From Brevundimonas sp. (GTDB lineage: Bacteria > Pseudomonadota > Alphaproteobacteria > Caulobacterales > Caulobacteraceae), in the NCBI RefSeq assembly GCF_019636155.1, contig NZ_JAHBYB010000003.1, positions 186,001 to 250,000 on the forward strand: a DNA stretch of 64,000 bases, read 5' to 3'. The translations under genes and the position numbers were made by a program. The notes under the pieces are model-generated. The model was not told the origin of the DNA. It saw only the letters and a list, made by a program, of their open reading frames with translations, and did no database searches. Below, piece by piece: positions 7,553 to 14,559 of the stretch. Position 1 is the first letter of the stretch. Each line of letters starts with the position of its first letter.

Positions 7553-9334
7553 CTTGGGCTCTCGCTCGCCGGGGTCCGCGGGAACCACCGCCTCGGGCGT
7601 GGCGAAGGTCATGCGGGCGATGGCCCCGCCGCCCGGCGCCGCGACCAGTTCGGCTTCGCCCCGCAGCTGTTTGGCGAAGGCCCCCATCAGCACGCGCCCG
7701 ACCCCCGCCGCATGTCCGGCCAGCGGCCCCGGCCCGTCGTCCTGGACCTCCAGCACGCTGACGTCGCCCCTGACCTTGAACCGCACCTGAAGCCGTCCGC
7801 CGCGGCCGGCGAAGGCGTGTTTGTGGGCGTTGGACACCGCCTCCACCACCCACAGGGCCAGGGGCGCCAGCTTGTCCGGATCGATCACCAGGGTGTCGGA
7901 CTCAACCGAACTGGTCACCACCGGCCCGCGCAGGGCCTCTCCGGCCACCAGCTGGCCCACCAGGTCGTTCAGGAAGATGCGCGCGTCCGCATAGCGCAGG
8001 TCCGCGCTCTGATAGAGGGTGCGGTAGATCAGGGCCAGGGCGGCGATCCTCTGGCGGGTGTCGCCGATGGCCGCCTTGGCCGGGGCGTCGACCAGGGTCC
8101 GCTGCTGCATCGACAGCAGGGAGGAGATGATCTGGAGATTGTTCTTCACCCGGTGATGGATCTCCCGCATCAGGGCGTCCTTCTCGGACAGGGACTCCAT
8201 CAGGGCCTGGTCGCGGGTGGTGATGGTGTCGGCCAGGTCGCCCAGGGTGGAGGCCAGGACGCGCAGTTCGGTCGGGGCGTTGACCGCCTGGGTCGGGCGC
8301 ACGGTGAAACGGCCCCGCGCGTAGATGGCGGCGATCCGCTCCAGATAGTCCAGCCAGCGCACCACCACCCGCTCGGAGACCAGCATCACCGCCGCGAAGG
8401 CCGTCAGCCAGGCGGCCAGCGGCAGGACCAGGTTGCCGATCGGGTTCAGCACCGCCCAGGACCAGATGTTGGGCGCCGGCGCCGACAGCAGGACATAGAC
8501 GTCACCCCCGGCCAGGGCGGCGCCGCTGTAGACCCGATGCTGGCCCCCCAGGGTGTCCGCCTCGAACACCGCCTCGCGGCCGGATCGGGCCCGGCCGGGC
8601 CAGCCGGCCAGCCGGCCTTCGCGGACCTGGAAGGCGGCCGGGTCGGTGGCGGTCAGGACATTGCCCTCGGCGTCGGTCAGGGCCGCCGCGGCGCCCTGGG
8701 GCAGGGCCGGGTCGGTCACGTCGGGCTGCAGGCCGCTGAGCGGGATGATCGCCGCCATGACGCCGTCGAACCGGCCCATCGGCCGCTCGGCCCGGACCGC
8801 GACGACCAGCGAGGGTCCGTCGGCCATGCGCCGCTGGGACCGGCTGATGACCGTGTGCTCGCCCTGGCTCAGGCGACGGAACCAGGAGCGGGCGCGCACC
8901 ACCTCCGGCGTATTGGCCGCCAATGGCGCACGCGAGGCGCACACCGCGGCCCCGGTCGAAGAGAACCGATAGATGGCCTGATAGCCCTCGAGCCTCTGGG
9001 TCAGGGCGGCCAGGCGCGGGCTGCAGTAAGGGCCCAGGGACTCGGGCGTCAGGGCCTCCATCAGCACGACCGCCCCGTCCAGCCGCGCCTTGGCGGCCAC
9101 CGAAGAACGGGCGGCGGCCAGCTGCAGATCCCGGGTCCGCTCCAGGGACTGTTTGCGGAAATCCGCCTGCATCTGGACGATCGACAGGATCAGGACCGGC
9201 AGCAGGGCGAAGGCCATGGCCACGCCCAGGCGGAAGCGGATGCCCTGGAACCTCGGCGCCGCCAGTCTCCGCGCCCAGGACCGACCGAACGAACCGCCGA
9301 GGGACCGGCCGAACGACCGGCCCAGGCGCAGCAC
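7544..9334 (-). CDS. phyK: GSR sensor histidine kinase (HisKA_2/HWE type)
   Basis: Membrane sensor kinase of 596 residues, predicted to control the phosphorylation of PhyR. It has a TM helix at about 36-54, an extracytoplasmic sensor region (about 55-285), a second TM at about 298-320, a linker, then the HisKA_2 dimerisation domain with EIHHRVKNNLQIISSLLSMQ (phospho-acceptor His393) and an HATPase domain with the N box around VVEAVSNAHKHAF and DDGPGP. The first 25 residues hold a repeated LGRSFGRSL-like basic stretch. It is the third gene of nepR-ecfG-phyK, starting 4 bp after the ecfG stop, the same arrangement as the Caulobacter phyK-sigT-nepR locus. The activating signal cannot be read from the sequence. 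Confidence 0.9.
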   Translation of the reverse strand: MLRLGRSFGRSLGGSFGRSWARRLAAPRFQGIRFRLGVAMAFALLPVLILSIVQMQADFRKQSLERTRDLQLAAARSSVAAKARLDGAVVLMEALTPESLGPYCSPRLAALTQRLEGYQAIYRFSSTGAAVCASRAPLAANTPEVVRARSWFRRLSQGEHTVISRSQRRMADGPSLVVAVRAERPMGRFDGVMAAIIPLSGLQPDVTDPALPQGAAAALTDAEGNVLTATDPAAFQVREGRLAGWPGRARSGREAVFEADTLGGQHRVYSGAALAGGDVYVLLSAPAPNIWSWAVLNPIGNLVLPLAAWLTAFAAVMLVSERVVVRWLDYLERIAAIYARGRFTVRPTQAVNAPTELRVLASTLGDLADTITTRDQALMESLSEKDALMREIHHRVKNNLQIISSLLSMQQRTLVDAPAKAAIGDTRQRIAALALIYRTLYQSADLRYADARIFLNDLVGQLVAGEALRGPVVTSSVESDTLVIDPDKLAPLALWVVEAVSNAHKHAFAGRGGRLQVRFKVRGDVSVLEVQDDGPGPLAGHAAGVGRVLMGAFAKQLRGEAELVAAPGGGAIARMTFATPEAVVPADPGEREPKGT

Positions 9335-9338
9335 GGCC

Positions 9339-9944
9339 TCAGCCCTGCCTGTTGCCGCTCAGGCGGTCTGCCTCGCCCAGGATAGAGCGCATGGCGTCCC
9401 CGGCGGCCTGGCCGTCGCGGTCATAGCCGCCGCGTTCCAGGGTGGCCTGCAGGGCCTTGCGGGCGCGGCTGACGCGACTCTTGACCGTGCCGACGGCGCA
9501 GTCGCAGATCTCGGCCGCCTCCTCGTAGGCGAAACCGCCGGCGCCGACCAGGATCAGGGCCTCGCGCTGTTCCTCGGGCAGGGTCTTCAGCGCCTGGCGC
9601 AGTTCGTCCAGGGCCACCGGCGCCTCGGGATCGTCGACGGCCACCAGGGTGCGTTCGGCCGCCTCCTGGTCCAGCTGCGACTGGCGCCAGGACCGGCGCT
9701 TTTCCGAATAGAACTGGTTGCGCAGGATCATGAAGGTCCAGGCCTTCATATTGGTGCCCATCTGATAGGAGGCGCGGGCGTCCCAGGCCTTCATCATGGC
9801 GTCCTGGGCCAGGTCGTCGGCCGCCGTCGGGTCGCCCGTCAGGGTCCGGGCGAAGGCCCGCAGATGGGGGATCAGGGTGACCAGCTCGCGCTTGAACGCC
9901 TCATCATCGGCGGAAGGCGGCCGCGGGCCTGAGCGCACGCTCAT
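9339..9944 (-). CDS. ecfG: General stress response ECF sigma factor (EcfG/SigT)
   Basis: ECF sigma factor of 201 residues that directs RNA polymerase to GSR promoters. Region 2 (about 20-90) contains LRAFARTLTGDPTAADDLAQDAMMKAW and the -10-binding NMKAWTFMILRNQFYSEKRR; region 4 (about 125-180) contains LPEEQREALILVGAGGFAYEEAAEICDCAVGTVKSRVSRAR. The QLDQEAAERTLVAVDDPEAP linker is typical of EcfG. Its start codon overlaps the nepR stop (ATGA, 9941-9944), so sigma and anti-sigma are made in coupled fashion. The operon has an EcfG consensus promoter at 10186-10210, implying positive autoregulation held in check by NepR. In Caulobacter the orthologue is called sigT. Confidence 0.95.
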   Translation of the reverse strand: MSVRSGPRPPSADDEAFKRELVTLIPHLRAFARTLTGDPTAADDLAQDAMMKAWDARASYQMGTNMKAWTFMILRNQFYSEKRRSWRQSQLDQEAAERTLVAVDDPEAPVALDELRQALKTLPEEQREALILVGAGGFAYEEAAEICDCAVGTVKSRVSRARKALQATLERGGYDRDGQAAGDAMRSILGEADRLSGNRQG

Positions 9945-10129
9945 GCGCCGCCTCCCGACTTGCTGTCGGCGCGTTTGAGGATTTCCAGGAATTCGTCGGG
10001 AACCGGCTCGTTGACGACATCGTCGAACATCCGCCGCAGCTTGACCCCTATGGCCTGTTGGCGCAGCCGGGCTTCTTCAAGCCCGGGACCTTCGTCGGGC
10101 TTGCGCCGCGTGTCTTTGTCATTCGCCAT
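9941..10129 (-). CDS. nepR: Anti-sigma factor NepR
   Basis: A 62-residue anti-sigma factor that sequesters EcfG and is itself captured by phosphorylated PhyR (partner switching). The conserved helix 1 and helix 2 region is visible as IGVKLRRMFDDVVNEPVPDEFLEIL (residues about 27-51), with a charged disordered N-terminus and a short Gly/Ser tail. First gene of the nepR-ecfG-phyK operon, overlapping ecfG by 4 bases. Position and sequence together make the assignment firm despite the small size. Confidence 0.93.
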   Translation of the reverse strand: MANDKDTRRKPDEGPGLEEARLRQQAIGVKLRRMFDDVVNEPVPDEFLEILKRADSKSGGGA

Positions 10130-10185
10130 GGTCTGGTCGTCGCCACCCCGATACCGCCCCCGCGGGCCTTACTTCAGACCGCTGC

Positions 10186-10210
10186 AACGTCGGTCCCGGC
10201 GACAGGTTCC
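10186..10210 (-). promoter_or_regulatory. EcfG-type promoter of nepR-ecfG-phyK
   Basis: Minus strand GGAAC (10210-10206), 16-base spacer, CGTT (10189-10186), 57 bp before the nepR start codon. A perfect match to the EcfG consensus, so the sigma factor operon is predicted to be autoregulated. It is back to back with the phyR promoter, with 42 bp between the two -35 elements. Confidence 0.88.
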
Positions 10211-10252
10211 GGAGGATCGGGAAAAATATGCTGAAGCTTGGCGCCGCATGAT

Positions 10253-10277
10253 GGAACCCGGTCGCCATGGACGCGTT
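10253..10277 (+). promoter_or_regulatory. EcfG-type promoter of phyR
   Basis: Plus strand GGAAC (10253-10257), 16-base spacer, CGTT (10274-10277). Predicted transcription start near 10284, about 50 bases before the phyR start codon. Together with the site at 10186-10210 this gives divergent autoregulated control of the anti-sigma/sigma and anti-anti-sigma genes. Confidence 0.88.
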
Positions 10278-10333
10278 GGGCTTGACTGTGGGACCGCCGC
10301 ACGGGCGGCTTCTTATTGTCGGGGACCCTATCC

Positions 10334-11128
10334 ATGAGCCTTCTGGCCAGACTTGCGCCGCATCTTCCCTATGTGCGCCGCTACGCCCGCGCCCTGACGG
10401 GCGACCAGACCACCGGAGACAACTATGTCCGCGTCGCCCTGGAGGCCCTGGCGGCCGGCGAGCGGCAGCTGTCGCCCGAGATGACGCCGCGCGTGGCGCT
10501 GTATCACGTCTTCCACACCATCTGGTCGTCCACCGGCGCCCGGCTGGAGGACGCCAGCGGGCTGGAGGCCCAGGACGACGCCGCGCGCCGCCTGATGCGG
10601 ATCGCCCCGCGCTCGCGCCAGGCCTTCCTGCTGACGGCGCTGGAAGGCTTCACCCCGTCCGAGGCGGCCCAGATCCTGGACGCCCAGCCCAGCGAGGTTG
10701 AGCGTCTGATCGGCGAGGCCCAGGCCGACATCGACGCCGAACTGGCCACCGACGTCCTGATCATCGAGGACGAGGCCATCATCTCGGCCGACATCGAAAG
10801 CCTGGTGCGCGAACTGGGTCACCGCGTCGCGGCCACCGCCACCACCCACGACGAGGCCGTGGACGCCGTGGCCCGCCAGCGGCCTGGCCTGGTGCTGGCC
10901 GACATCCAGCTGGCCGACGGCTCGTCCGGCATCGACGCGGTCAAGGACATCCTCAAGCGGATCGACGTTCCGGTCATCTTCATCACCGCCTTCCCCGAGC
11001 GGCTGCTGACCGGCGAGCGTCCCGAGCCCACCTTCCTGATCACCAAGCCCTTCCAGCCCGAAACGGTGAAGGCGGCCATCAGCCAGGCCCTCTTCTTCCA
11101 TCCGGCGCGGCGCAAGGAGGCGGCCTGA
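10334..11128 (+). CDS. phyR: Response regulator PhyR (anti-anti-sigma factor)
   Basis: Master regulator of the GSR, 264 residues. Residues 1-130 form an ECF-sigma-like domain (LARLAPHLPYVRRYARALTG, then SRQAFLLTALEGFTPSEAAQIL) that binds NepR; residues 139-262 are a receiver domain with the acidic pocket in IIEDEAIIS, phospho-acceptor Asp190 (VLADIQLADG), Thr218 (VIFITAFPE) and Lys238 (LITKPF). Phosphorylation frees the sigma-like domain to pull NepR away from EcfG. ATG 10334 has a GGGGAC ribosome-binding site; an upstream in-frame TTG at 10316 is less likely. Divergent from nepR, with its own EcfG promoter and a strong terminator. Confidence 0.95.
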   Translation: MSLLARLAPHLPYVRRYARALTGDQTTGDNYVRVALEALAAGERQLSPEMTPRVALYHVFHTIWSSTGARLEDASGLEAQDDAARRLMRIAPRSRQAFLLTALEGFTPSEAAQILDAQPSEVERLIGEAQADIDAELATDVLIIEDEAIISADIESLVRELGHRVAATATTHDEAVDAVARQRPGLVLADIQLADGSSGIDAVKDILKRIDVPVIFITAFPERLLTGERPEPTFLITKPFQPETVKAAISQALFFHPARRKEAA

Positions 11129-11153
11129 CGCCCCCTCGTTCTGCTCGATGCTG

Positions 11154-11184
11154 AAAAGGCCCCGGTTTCGACCGGGGCCTTTTT
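11154..11184. terminator. Strong bidirectional terminator after phyR
   Basis: A 13-bp perfect stem (AAAAGGCCCCGGT at 11154-11166 with its complement at 11171-11183) closed by a stable TTCG tetraloop, with T residues on the right and A residues on the left. It serves phyR (+) and the convergent 118-residue protein gene (-). Confidence 0.9.
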
Positions 11185-11195
11185 GCTGGGGCGCG

Positions 11196-11552
11196 TCAGT
11201 TGGCCGAAGGCGTTACCGCCGGCGCATTGACGTTGGGCGCCTCGCCGGTCGGCGGGCTGGTCGGCCGCCCCGTCGCGGTCGTCGGGGCGTCGGCGGCGGG
11301 CGGGGTCGCGACGTCGTCGTGGAAGGCGGCGACATCGACGGCCTGGGCCCCGTTGTTGGCGTTGGTGCGGGCGAAGCCGCCATGGCTGACCAGCCACATG
11401 CCCAGCAGCAGGATCGCCGCCGCCCCCGCCGAGACGATCAGTATCGTCAGGATGCGGACGCCGCCCCGGCCCTGGCGCACATACTGGGCCTCGACCGGGC
11501 GGCCTTCATGCACCGCGTCGGCGGCGCGGTCGTGGGGATTGTCGTGGGTCAT
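11196..11552 (-). CDS. Small single-TM protein, probable GSR regulon member
   Basis: A 118-residue protein I do not recognise. The N-terminal 33 residues are hydrophilic, residues about 34-54 form one TM helix (ILTILIVSAGAAAILLLGMW), and the remaining 60 residues are Ala/Pro/Thr/Asn-rich and probably periplasmic and disordered. ATG 11552 has GGAG upstream. It stands alone, ends against the phyR terminator and has an exact EcfG consensus promoter at 11592-11616. This points to a stress-induced envelope protein; function otherwise unknown. Confidence 0.78.
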   Translation of the reverse strand: MTHDNPHDRAADAVHEGRPVEAQYVRQGRGGVRILTILIVSAGAAAILLLGMWLVSHGGFARTNANNGAQAVDVAAFHDDVATPPAADAPTTATGRPTSPPTGEAPNVNAPAVTPSAN

Positions 11553-11591
11553 GGCGGTCTCCGCGAACGGCTTGAGGAATGCTGGGGCTTC

Positions 11592-11616
11592 AACGTCCCC
11601 CCAGCGTGGCCGTTCC
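11592..11616 (-). promoter_or_regulatory. EcfG-type promoter of the 118-residue membrane protein
   Basis: Minus strand GGAAC (11616-11612), 16-base spacer, CGTT (11595-11592). Predicted transcription start near 11585, about 33 bases before ATG 11552. Exact consensus. Confidence 0.78.
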
Positions 11617-11675
11617 GCCGGCGGTCGGGGGCCGGGCGTCGTTCGACAAGGGCGACGAAAAATTCGCGCGCGCCG

Positions 11676-11700
11676 GGAACCGTTTCGCGCCGCCCCGGTT
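11676..11700 (+). promoter_or_regulatory. EcfG-type promoter of the gsrN-like RNA
   Basis: Plus strand GGAAC (11676-11680), 16-base spacer, GGTT (11697-11700). It differs from consensus only at the weakly conserved first base of the -10 element. The predicted start is near 11706, immediately before the first stem of the RNA candidate. The same GGTT variant precedes the CBS gene at 39987. Confidence 0.68.
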
Positions 11701-11705
11701 ATAGG

Positions 11706-11825
11706 GTTTGCGGAGGCGGCGACGCCCCCCCGACTTGAGACCGGCCACAGCTGGTCTGTCGCCTCCGCGCCTCATTCTCGATGATGCCACTTCACAGGCG
11801 GGTTCTCACGAGCCCGCCTTTTTCT
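11706..11825 (+). ncRNA. gsrN: Probable GSR small RNA (gsrN-like)
   Basis: Non-coding transcript of about 118 bases inferred from its promoter, structure and terminator. The 5' part folds into a 9-bp outer stem (11710-11718 with 11760-11768) enclosing an unpaired stretch with seven consecutive C residues (11725-11731) and a smaller hairpin (11739-11745 with 11750-11756, CACA loop). The 3' end is an intrinsic terminator (11796-11823). Caulobacter crescentus GsrN is a SigT-dependent RNA of about 106 bases whose C-rich 5' segment pairs with target mRNAs such as katG. From memory, gsrN homologues often lie near the core GSR genes, as here. No coding sequence in this interval has a ribosome-binding site. 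Identity is inferred from architecture, not from an alignment. Confidence 0.72.
11796..11823 (+). terminator. Intrinsic terminator of the gsrN-like RNA
   Basis: AGGCGGG (11796-11802) pairs with CCCGCCT (11813-11819) around a 10-base loop, followed by TTTTT. It lies 86 bp before the next start codon, so it ends an upstream transcript, not the oxidoreductase gene. Confidence 0.85.
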
Positions 11826-11909
11826 TCGCCGCGCCCTCGACAGGGGCGCGCGGCTCGGGCCCTATGCGCGTCCACAAAGAAAACGCCCCGTCCGTTTGAG
11901 GAGATCGCC

Positions 11910-12929
11910 ATGAGCCGGATGAACCGTCAGTGGGTGCTGCGCCAGCGGCCGAAGGGCGAAATCCAGGACGGCGACCTGGAACTGGTCTCCTCGCCGATCC
12001 CCGACATCCGGGACGGAGAGGTGCTGATCCGCACCGTCTATCTGTCGCTGGACCCGACCAACCGCACCTGGATGAACGATTCCGAGGGCTATCTGCCGCC
12101 GGTCGGCCTGGGCGACGTGATGCGCGGCCTGACCCTGGGGGTGGTCGAGGCGTCGAAATCCACACGTTGGGCCGTGGGCGACATCGTCAGCACCGCCGCC
12201 GGGGGCTGGGCCGACTATGGGGTGGTCAACGAGGCCGCCGTGTCGCGGGTGCACCGGGCGCCGGGCCTGCCGCTGACGGCGAACATGTCGGTGATGGGAA
12301 TGACCGGCATGACCGCCTATTTCGGCGTCACCGATGTGCTGCGGCCCCAGCCGGGCCAGACCATGGTGATCTCGGCCGCCGCCGGGGCGGTGGGCTCCAT
12401 CGCCGGCCAGGTGGCCAGACAGAAGGGCGCGCGGGTCATCGGCATCGCCGGGGGCCCGAAGAAATGCGCCTGGCTGACCGACGAACTGGGGTTCGACGCG
12501 GCCATCGACTACAAGAACGAGGATGTCGGCGCGGCCCTGGACCGCCTGGCGCCCGACGGCGTCGACCTGAATTTCGAGAACGTCGGCGGCGACATCATGA
12601 TCGCCGTCTGGAACCGGCTGAACATCGGGGCGCGGATGGCCGTGTGCGGCCTGGTCTCGGCCTATAACGCCACCCAGATGCCGCCTTCGCCCAACTTCTC
12701 GCGGCTGATCACCCACCGGCTGCACGTCCAGGGCTTCCTGGTGCTGGACTATCAGTCGCGCGCCAGGGAGATGGTCGCCGAGATGGGGCCCTGGCTGGCC
12801 AGCGGCCAGGTCAAGTGGAAGGTCCATGTCGATGACGGGCTGGAAGGCGCCCTGACCTCGCTGAACCGCTTGTTCACCGGCGACCATGACGGCAAGCTGC
12901 TGGTGCGGGTGTCCGAGGAGCCCGCCTGA
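11910..12929 (+). CDS. NADP-dependent oxidoreductase, MDR superfamily (CurA-like)
   Basis: Zinc-independent medium-chain dehydrogenase/reductase of 339 residues, resembling curcumin/alkenal reductases and leukotriene B4 12-hydroxydehydrogenase. The N-terminal segment MNRQWVLRQRPKGEIQDGDLEL and YLSLDPTNRTWMND are typical of this subgroup. The Rossmann fold begins near residue 145 (QTMVISAAAGAVGSIAGQVARQKGARVIGIAGG); GADGVDLNFENVGG-like sequence follows. The zinc-binding Cys and His of classical alcohol dehydrogenases are absent. Start ATG 11910 has GAGGAG upstream. It probably reduces activated double bonds of electrophilic aldehydes or ketones with NADPH. A MaoC-like gene follows after 13 bp, suggesting an operon. 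Confidence 0.88.
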   Translation: MSRMNRQWVLRQRPKGEIQDGDLELVSSPIPDIRDGEVLIRTVYLSLDPTNRTWMNDSEGYLPPVGLGDVMRGLTLGVVEASKSTRWAVGDIVSTAAGGWADYGVVNEAAVSRVHRAPGLPLTANMSVMGMTGMTAYFGVTDVLRPQPGQTMVISAAAGAVGSIAGQVARQKGARVIGIAGGPKKCAWLTDELGFDAAIDYKNEDVGAALDRLAPDGVDLNFENVGGDIMIAVWNRLNIGARMAVCGLVSAYNATQMPPSPNFSRLITHRLHVQGFLVLDYQSRAREMVAEMGPWLASGQVKWKVHVDDGLEGALTSLNRLFTGDHDGKLLVRVSEEPA

Positions 12930-12942
12930 CGAAAGGCGGCCG

Positions 12943-13350
12943 ATGAGCGGAACCCTGAACGTCCATTTCGAGGATCTTGGCGTCGGCCAGGTCATCCCCC
13001 TGGGGGCCTGCGCGGTCGATCAGGCCGGGCTGGACCTGTTCATCGAGCGGTTCGCCCCCGGATGGGACCCGGCCTATGGCGCGCCCGACGCCATGGTCTA
13101 TGCCCTGTGGAGCCGGCTGGCGGCGGAGAAGGCGGCGGGCTGGGCCCAGACCAAGGTGCTGGCCGTCGACGGCCTGCGCTTCATGCGCAATCCGCCCGTC
13201 GGCGAGCTGCTGCGCGGGCGGCTGACGGTGATGGGCAAGGACCCGGTGGGCGACGAGAAGGGCATCGTCATCGCCCAGCACGACCTGCTGGACGAGGGCG
13301 GCCGCCTGGTCTTCTCCTGCCTGATGCGGACGGTGCTGACGCGGCGCTAA
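12943..13350 (+). CDS. MaoC/hotdog-fold acyl dehydratase-like protein
   Basis: A 135-residue protein resembling single-domain MaoC-like dehydratases: the opening VHFEDLGVGQVIPLGACAVDQAGLDLFIERFAP and the later FMRNPPVGELLRGRLTV / FSCLMRTVLTRR strands fit a hotdog fold. The usual hydratase motif with Asp and His (D-x-N-P-x-H) is not intact; only a WDP motif at the equivalent place is seen, so catalysis is uncertain. ATG 12943 follows the oxidoreductase stop by 13 bp, so the two are likely cotranscribed and may act on related acyl or enoyl substrates. It converges with the glycosyltransferase gene, 6 bp separating the ends. Confidence 0.7.
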   Translation: MSGTLNVHFEDLGVGQVIPLGACAVDQAGLDLFIERFAPGWDPAYGAPDAMVYALWSRLAAEKAAGWAQTKVLAVDGLRFMRNPPVGELLRGRLTVMGKDPVGDEKGIVIAQHDLLDEGGRLVFSCLMRTVLTRR

Positions 13351-13356
13351 GCGCGT

Positions 13357-14442
13357 TCAGGCGGCCGCCCGGCGGCGCAGGCGGGCGATGCGGCGCAGGC
13401 GGCGCCAGAATTTGCCGCTCTCGGGCTCGGGATAGGGCTGAAGGTTCTCGACGAACTGTTCGGCCGAGGCGCGCCAGCTGAATTTCTCGGCATAGGCCCG
13501 GACATCACCCCGGTCGCACTTCAGCGCCTCCAGGCAGGCGGTCCTCAGATCGTCGCCGATGGCGCCGGCCCCGGACCCCGGAATGATGTCGATCGGCCCA
13601 TGCGCCGGATAGGCGGCGACCGGGGTGCCGGTGGCCATGGCCTCCAGGATCACCAGGCCGAAGGTGTCGGTCCAGCTGGGAAACACGAAGACATCGGCGT
13701 CGCGGAAGCAGCGGGCCAGCTCCTCGCCGAACCGGGCGCCGAGGAATTTCGCCTCGGGATATTTTTCCTGCAGCTCGGCCCGGGCCGGGCCGTCGCCGAC
13801 CACGATCTTGGTCCCGGGCAGGTCGGTCTCCAGGAAGGCCTCGATATTCTTCTCCACCGCCACCCGGCCGACGTTCAGCCAGAAGGGCCGGGGCCAGTCC
13901 TTGCCGCCCAGTTCGTCGTAGATGCGCGGCAGGTCGGGGTTGAACTGTTCGGTGTCCACCCCGCGCGACCAGGGCGAGACGTTGCGGAAGCCGTGTTCGA
14001 CCAGCTCGTCCCGCAGCGTCGGCGTGGCGACCATCAGCCGGCCCGACGGCTTGTGGAACCACTTCATATAGGCGTAGCCGACCCCGACAGGGATCGGGAA
14101 CCGGGCCGAGACATATTCGGGGAATTTGGTGTGGTAGCTGGTGGTGAAGGGCAGTTTCCACTCCACGCAGATGCGCCGCGTGGCGATGCCGATGGGGCCT
14201 TCGGTGGCGATATGCACCGCCTCGGGCGCGAAGGCGCGCAGCCGTTCGCGGATTTCCTCCTCGGCGCCCAGGGCCAGGCGGATCTCGGGATAGGTGGGGC
14301 AGGGGATGGTCTTGAACTGGCTGGGCTCGACGACCTCGACCTCATGGCCCATGGCGCGGCATTCCGCGATGGTGCGGGTCAGGGTGCGGACGACGCCGTT
14401 GACCTGGGGCTCCCAGGCGTCGGTGGCCAGTACGATACGCAT
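13357..14442 (-). CDS. GT4 family glycosyltransferase
   Basis: Retaining GT-B glycosyltransferase of 361 residues, of the group that includes mannosyl- and sulfoquinovosyl-transferases acting on lipids. The N-terminal domain opens with MRIVLATDAWEPQVNGVVRTL and has SYHTKFPEYVSARFP; the C-terminal domain has WLNVGRVAVEKNIEAFLE, VVGDGPARAELQEKYP, and the nucleotide-sugar motif FPSWTDTFGLVILEAMATGTPVAAYP with its E-x7-E pattern. A very basic tail (RRLRRIARLRRRAAA) may bind membrane. ATG 14442 is the natural start; the longer frame running antisense through putA is spurious. Donor and acceptor unknown. Confidence 0.88.
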   Translation of the reverse strand: MRIVLATDAWEPQVNGVVRTLTRTIAECRAMGHEVEVVEPSQFKTIPCPTYPEIRLALGAEEEIRERLRAFAPEAVHIATEGPIGIATRRICVEWKLPFTTSYHTKFPEYVSARFPIPVGVGYAYMKWFHKPSGRLMVATPTLRDELVEHGFRNVSPWSRGVDTEQFNPDLPRIYDELGGKDWPRPFWLNVGRVAVEKNIEAFLETDLPGTKIVVGDGPARAELQEKYPEAKFLGARFGEELARCFRDADVFVFPSWTDTFGLVILEAMATGTPVAAYPAHGPIDIIPGSGAGAIGDDLRTACLEALKCDRGDVRAYAEKFSWRASAEQFVENLQPYPEPESGKFWRRLRRIARLRRRAAA

Positions 14443-14520
14443 GGAGGGCGCAGAACCTCGCCGTTGATCGGGATGATGCTCTAGCGGTTTGCGCGTGCGA
14501 AGGCGAGAGCACGATGATCC

Positions 14521-14544
14521 CCCTCCCGTTCCGCAACGGAAGGG
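14521..14544. promoter_or_regulatory. Inverted repeat just upstream of putA
   Basis: Near-perfect dyad: CCCT-n-CCGTT (14521-14530), 4-base centre, AACGG-n-AGGG (14535-14544), ending 15 bp before the putA start codon and lying in the 117-bp divergent region shared with the GT4 gene. It could be an operator or an mRNA hairpin that controls translation. No known regulator consensus is claimed. Confidence 0.4.
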
Positions 14545-14559
14545 TCTAAGAGCCGCCTC

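Noticed and set aside
5136-7790. 884-residue open frame on the plus strand
   Set aside because: Antisense to the MFS gene and to part of DUF418, entericidin and phyK genes; composition is Gly/Gln/Arg/Asp-rich as expected from the complementary strand of high-GC genes, with no recognisable domain.
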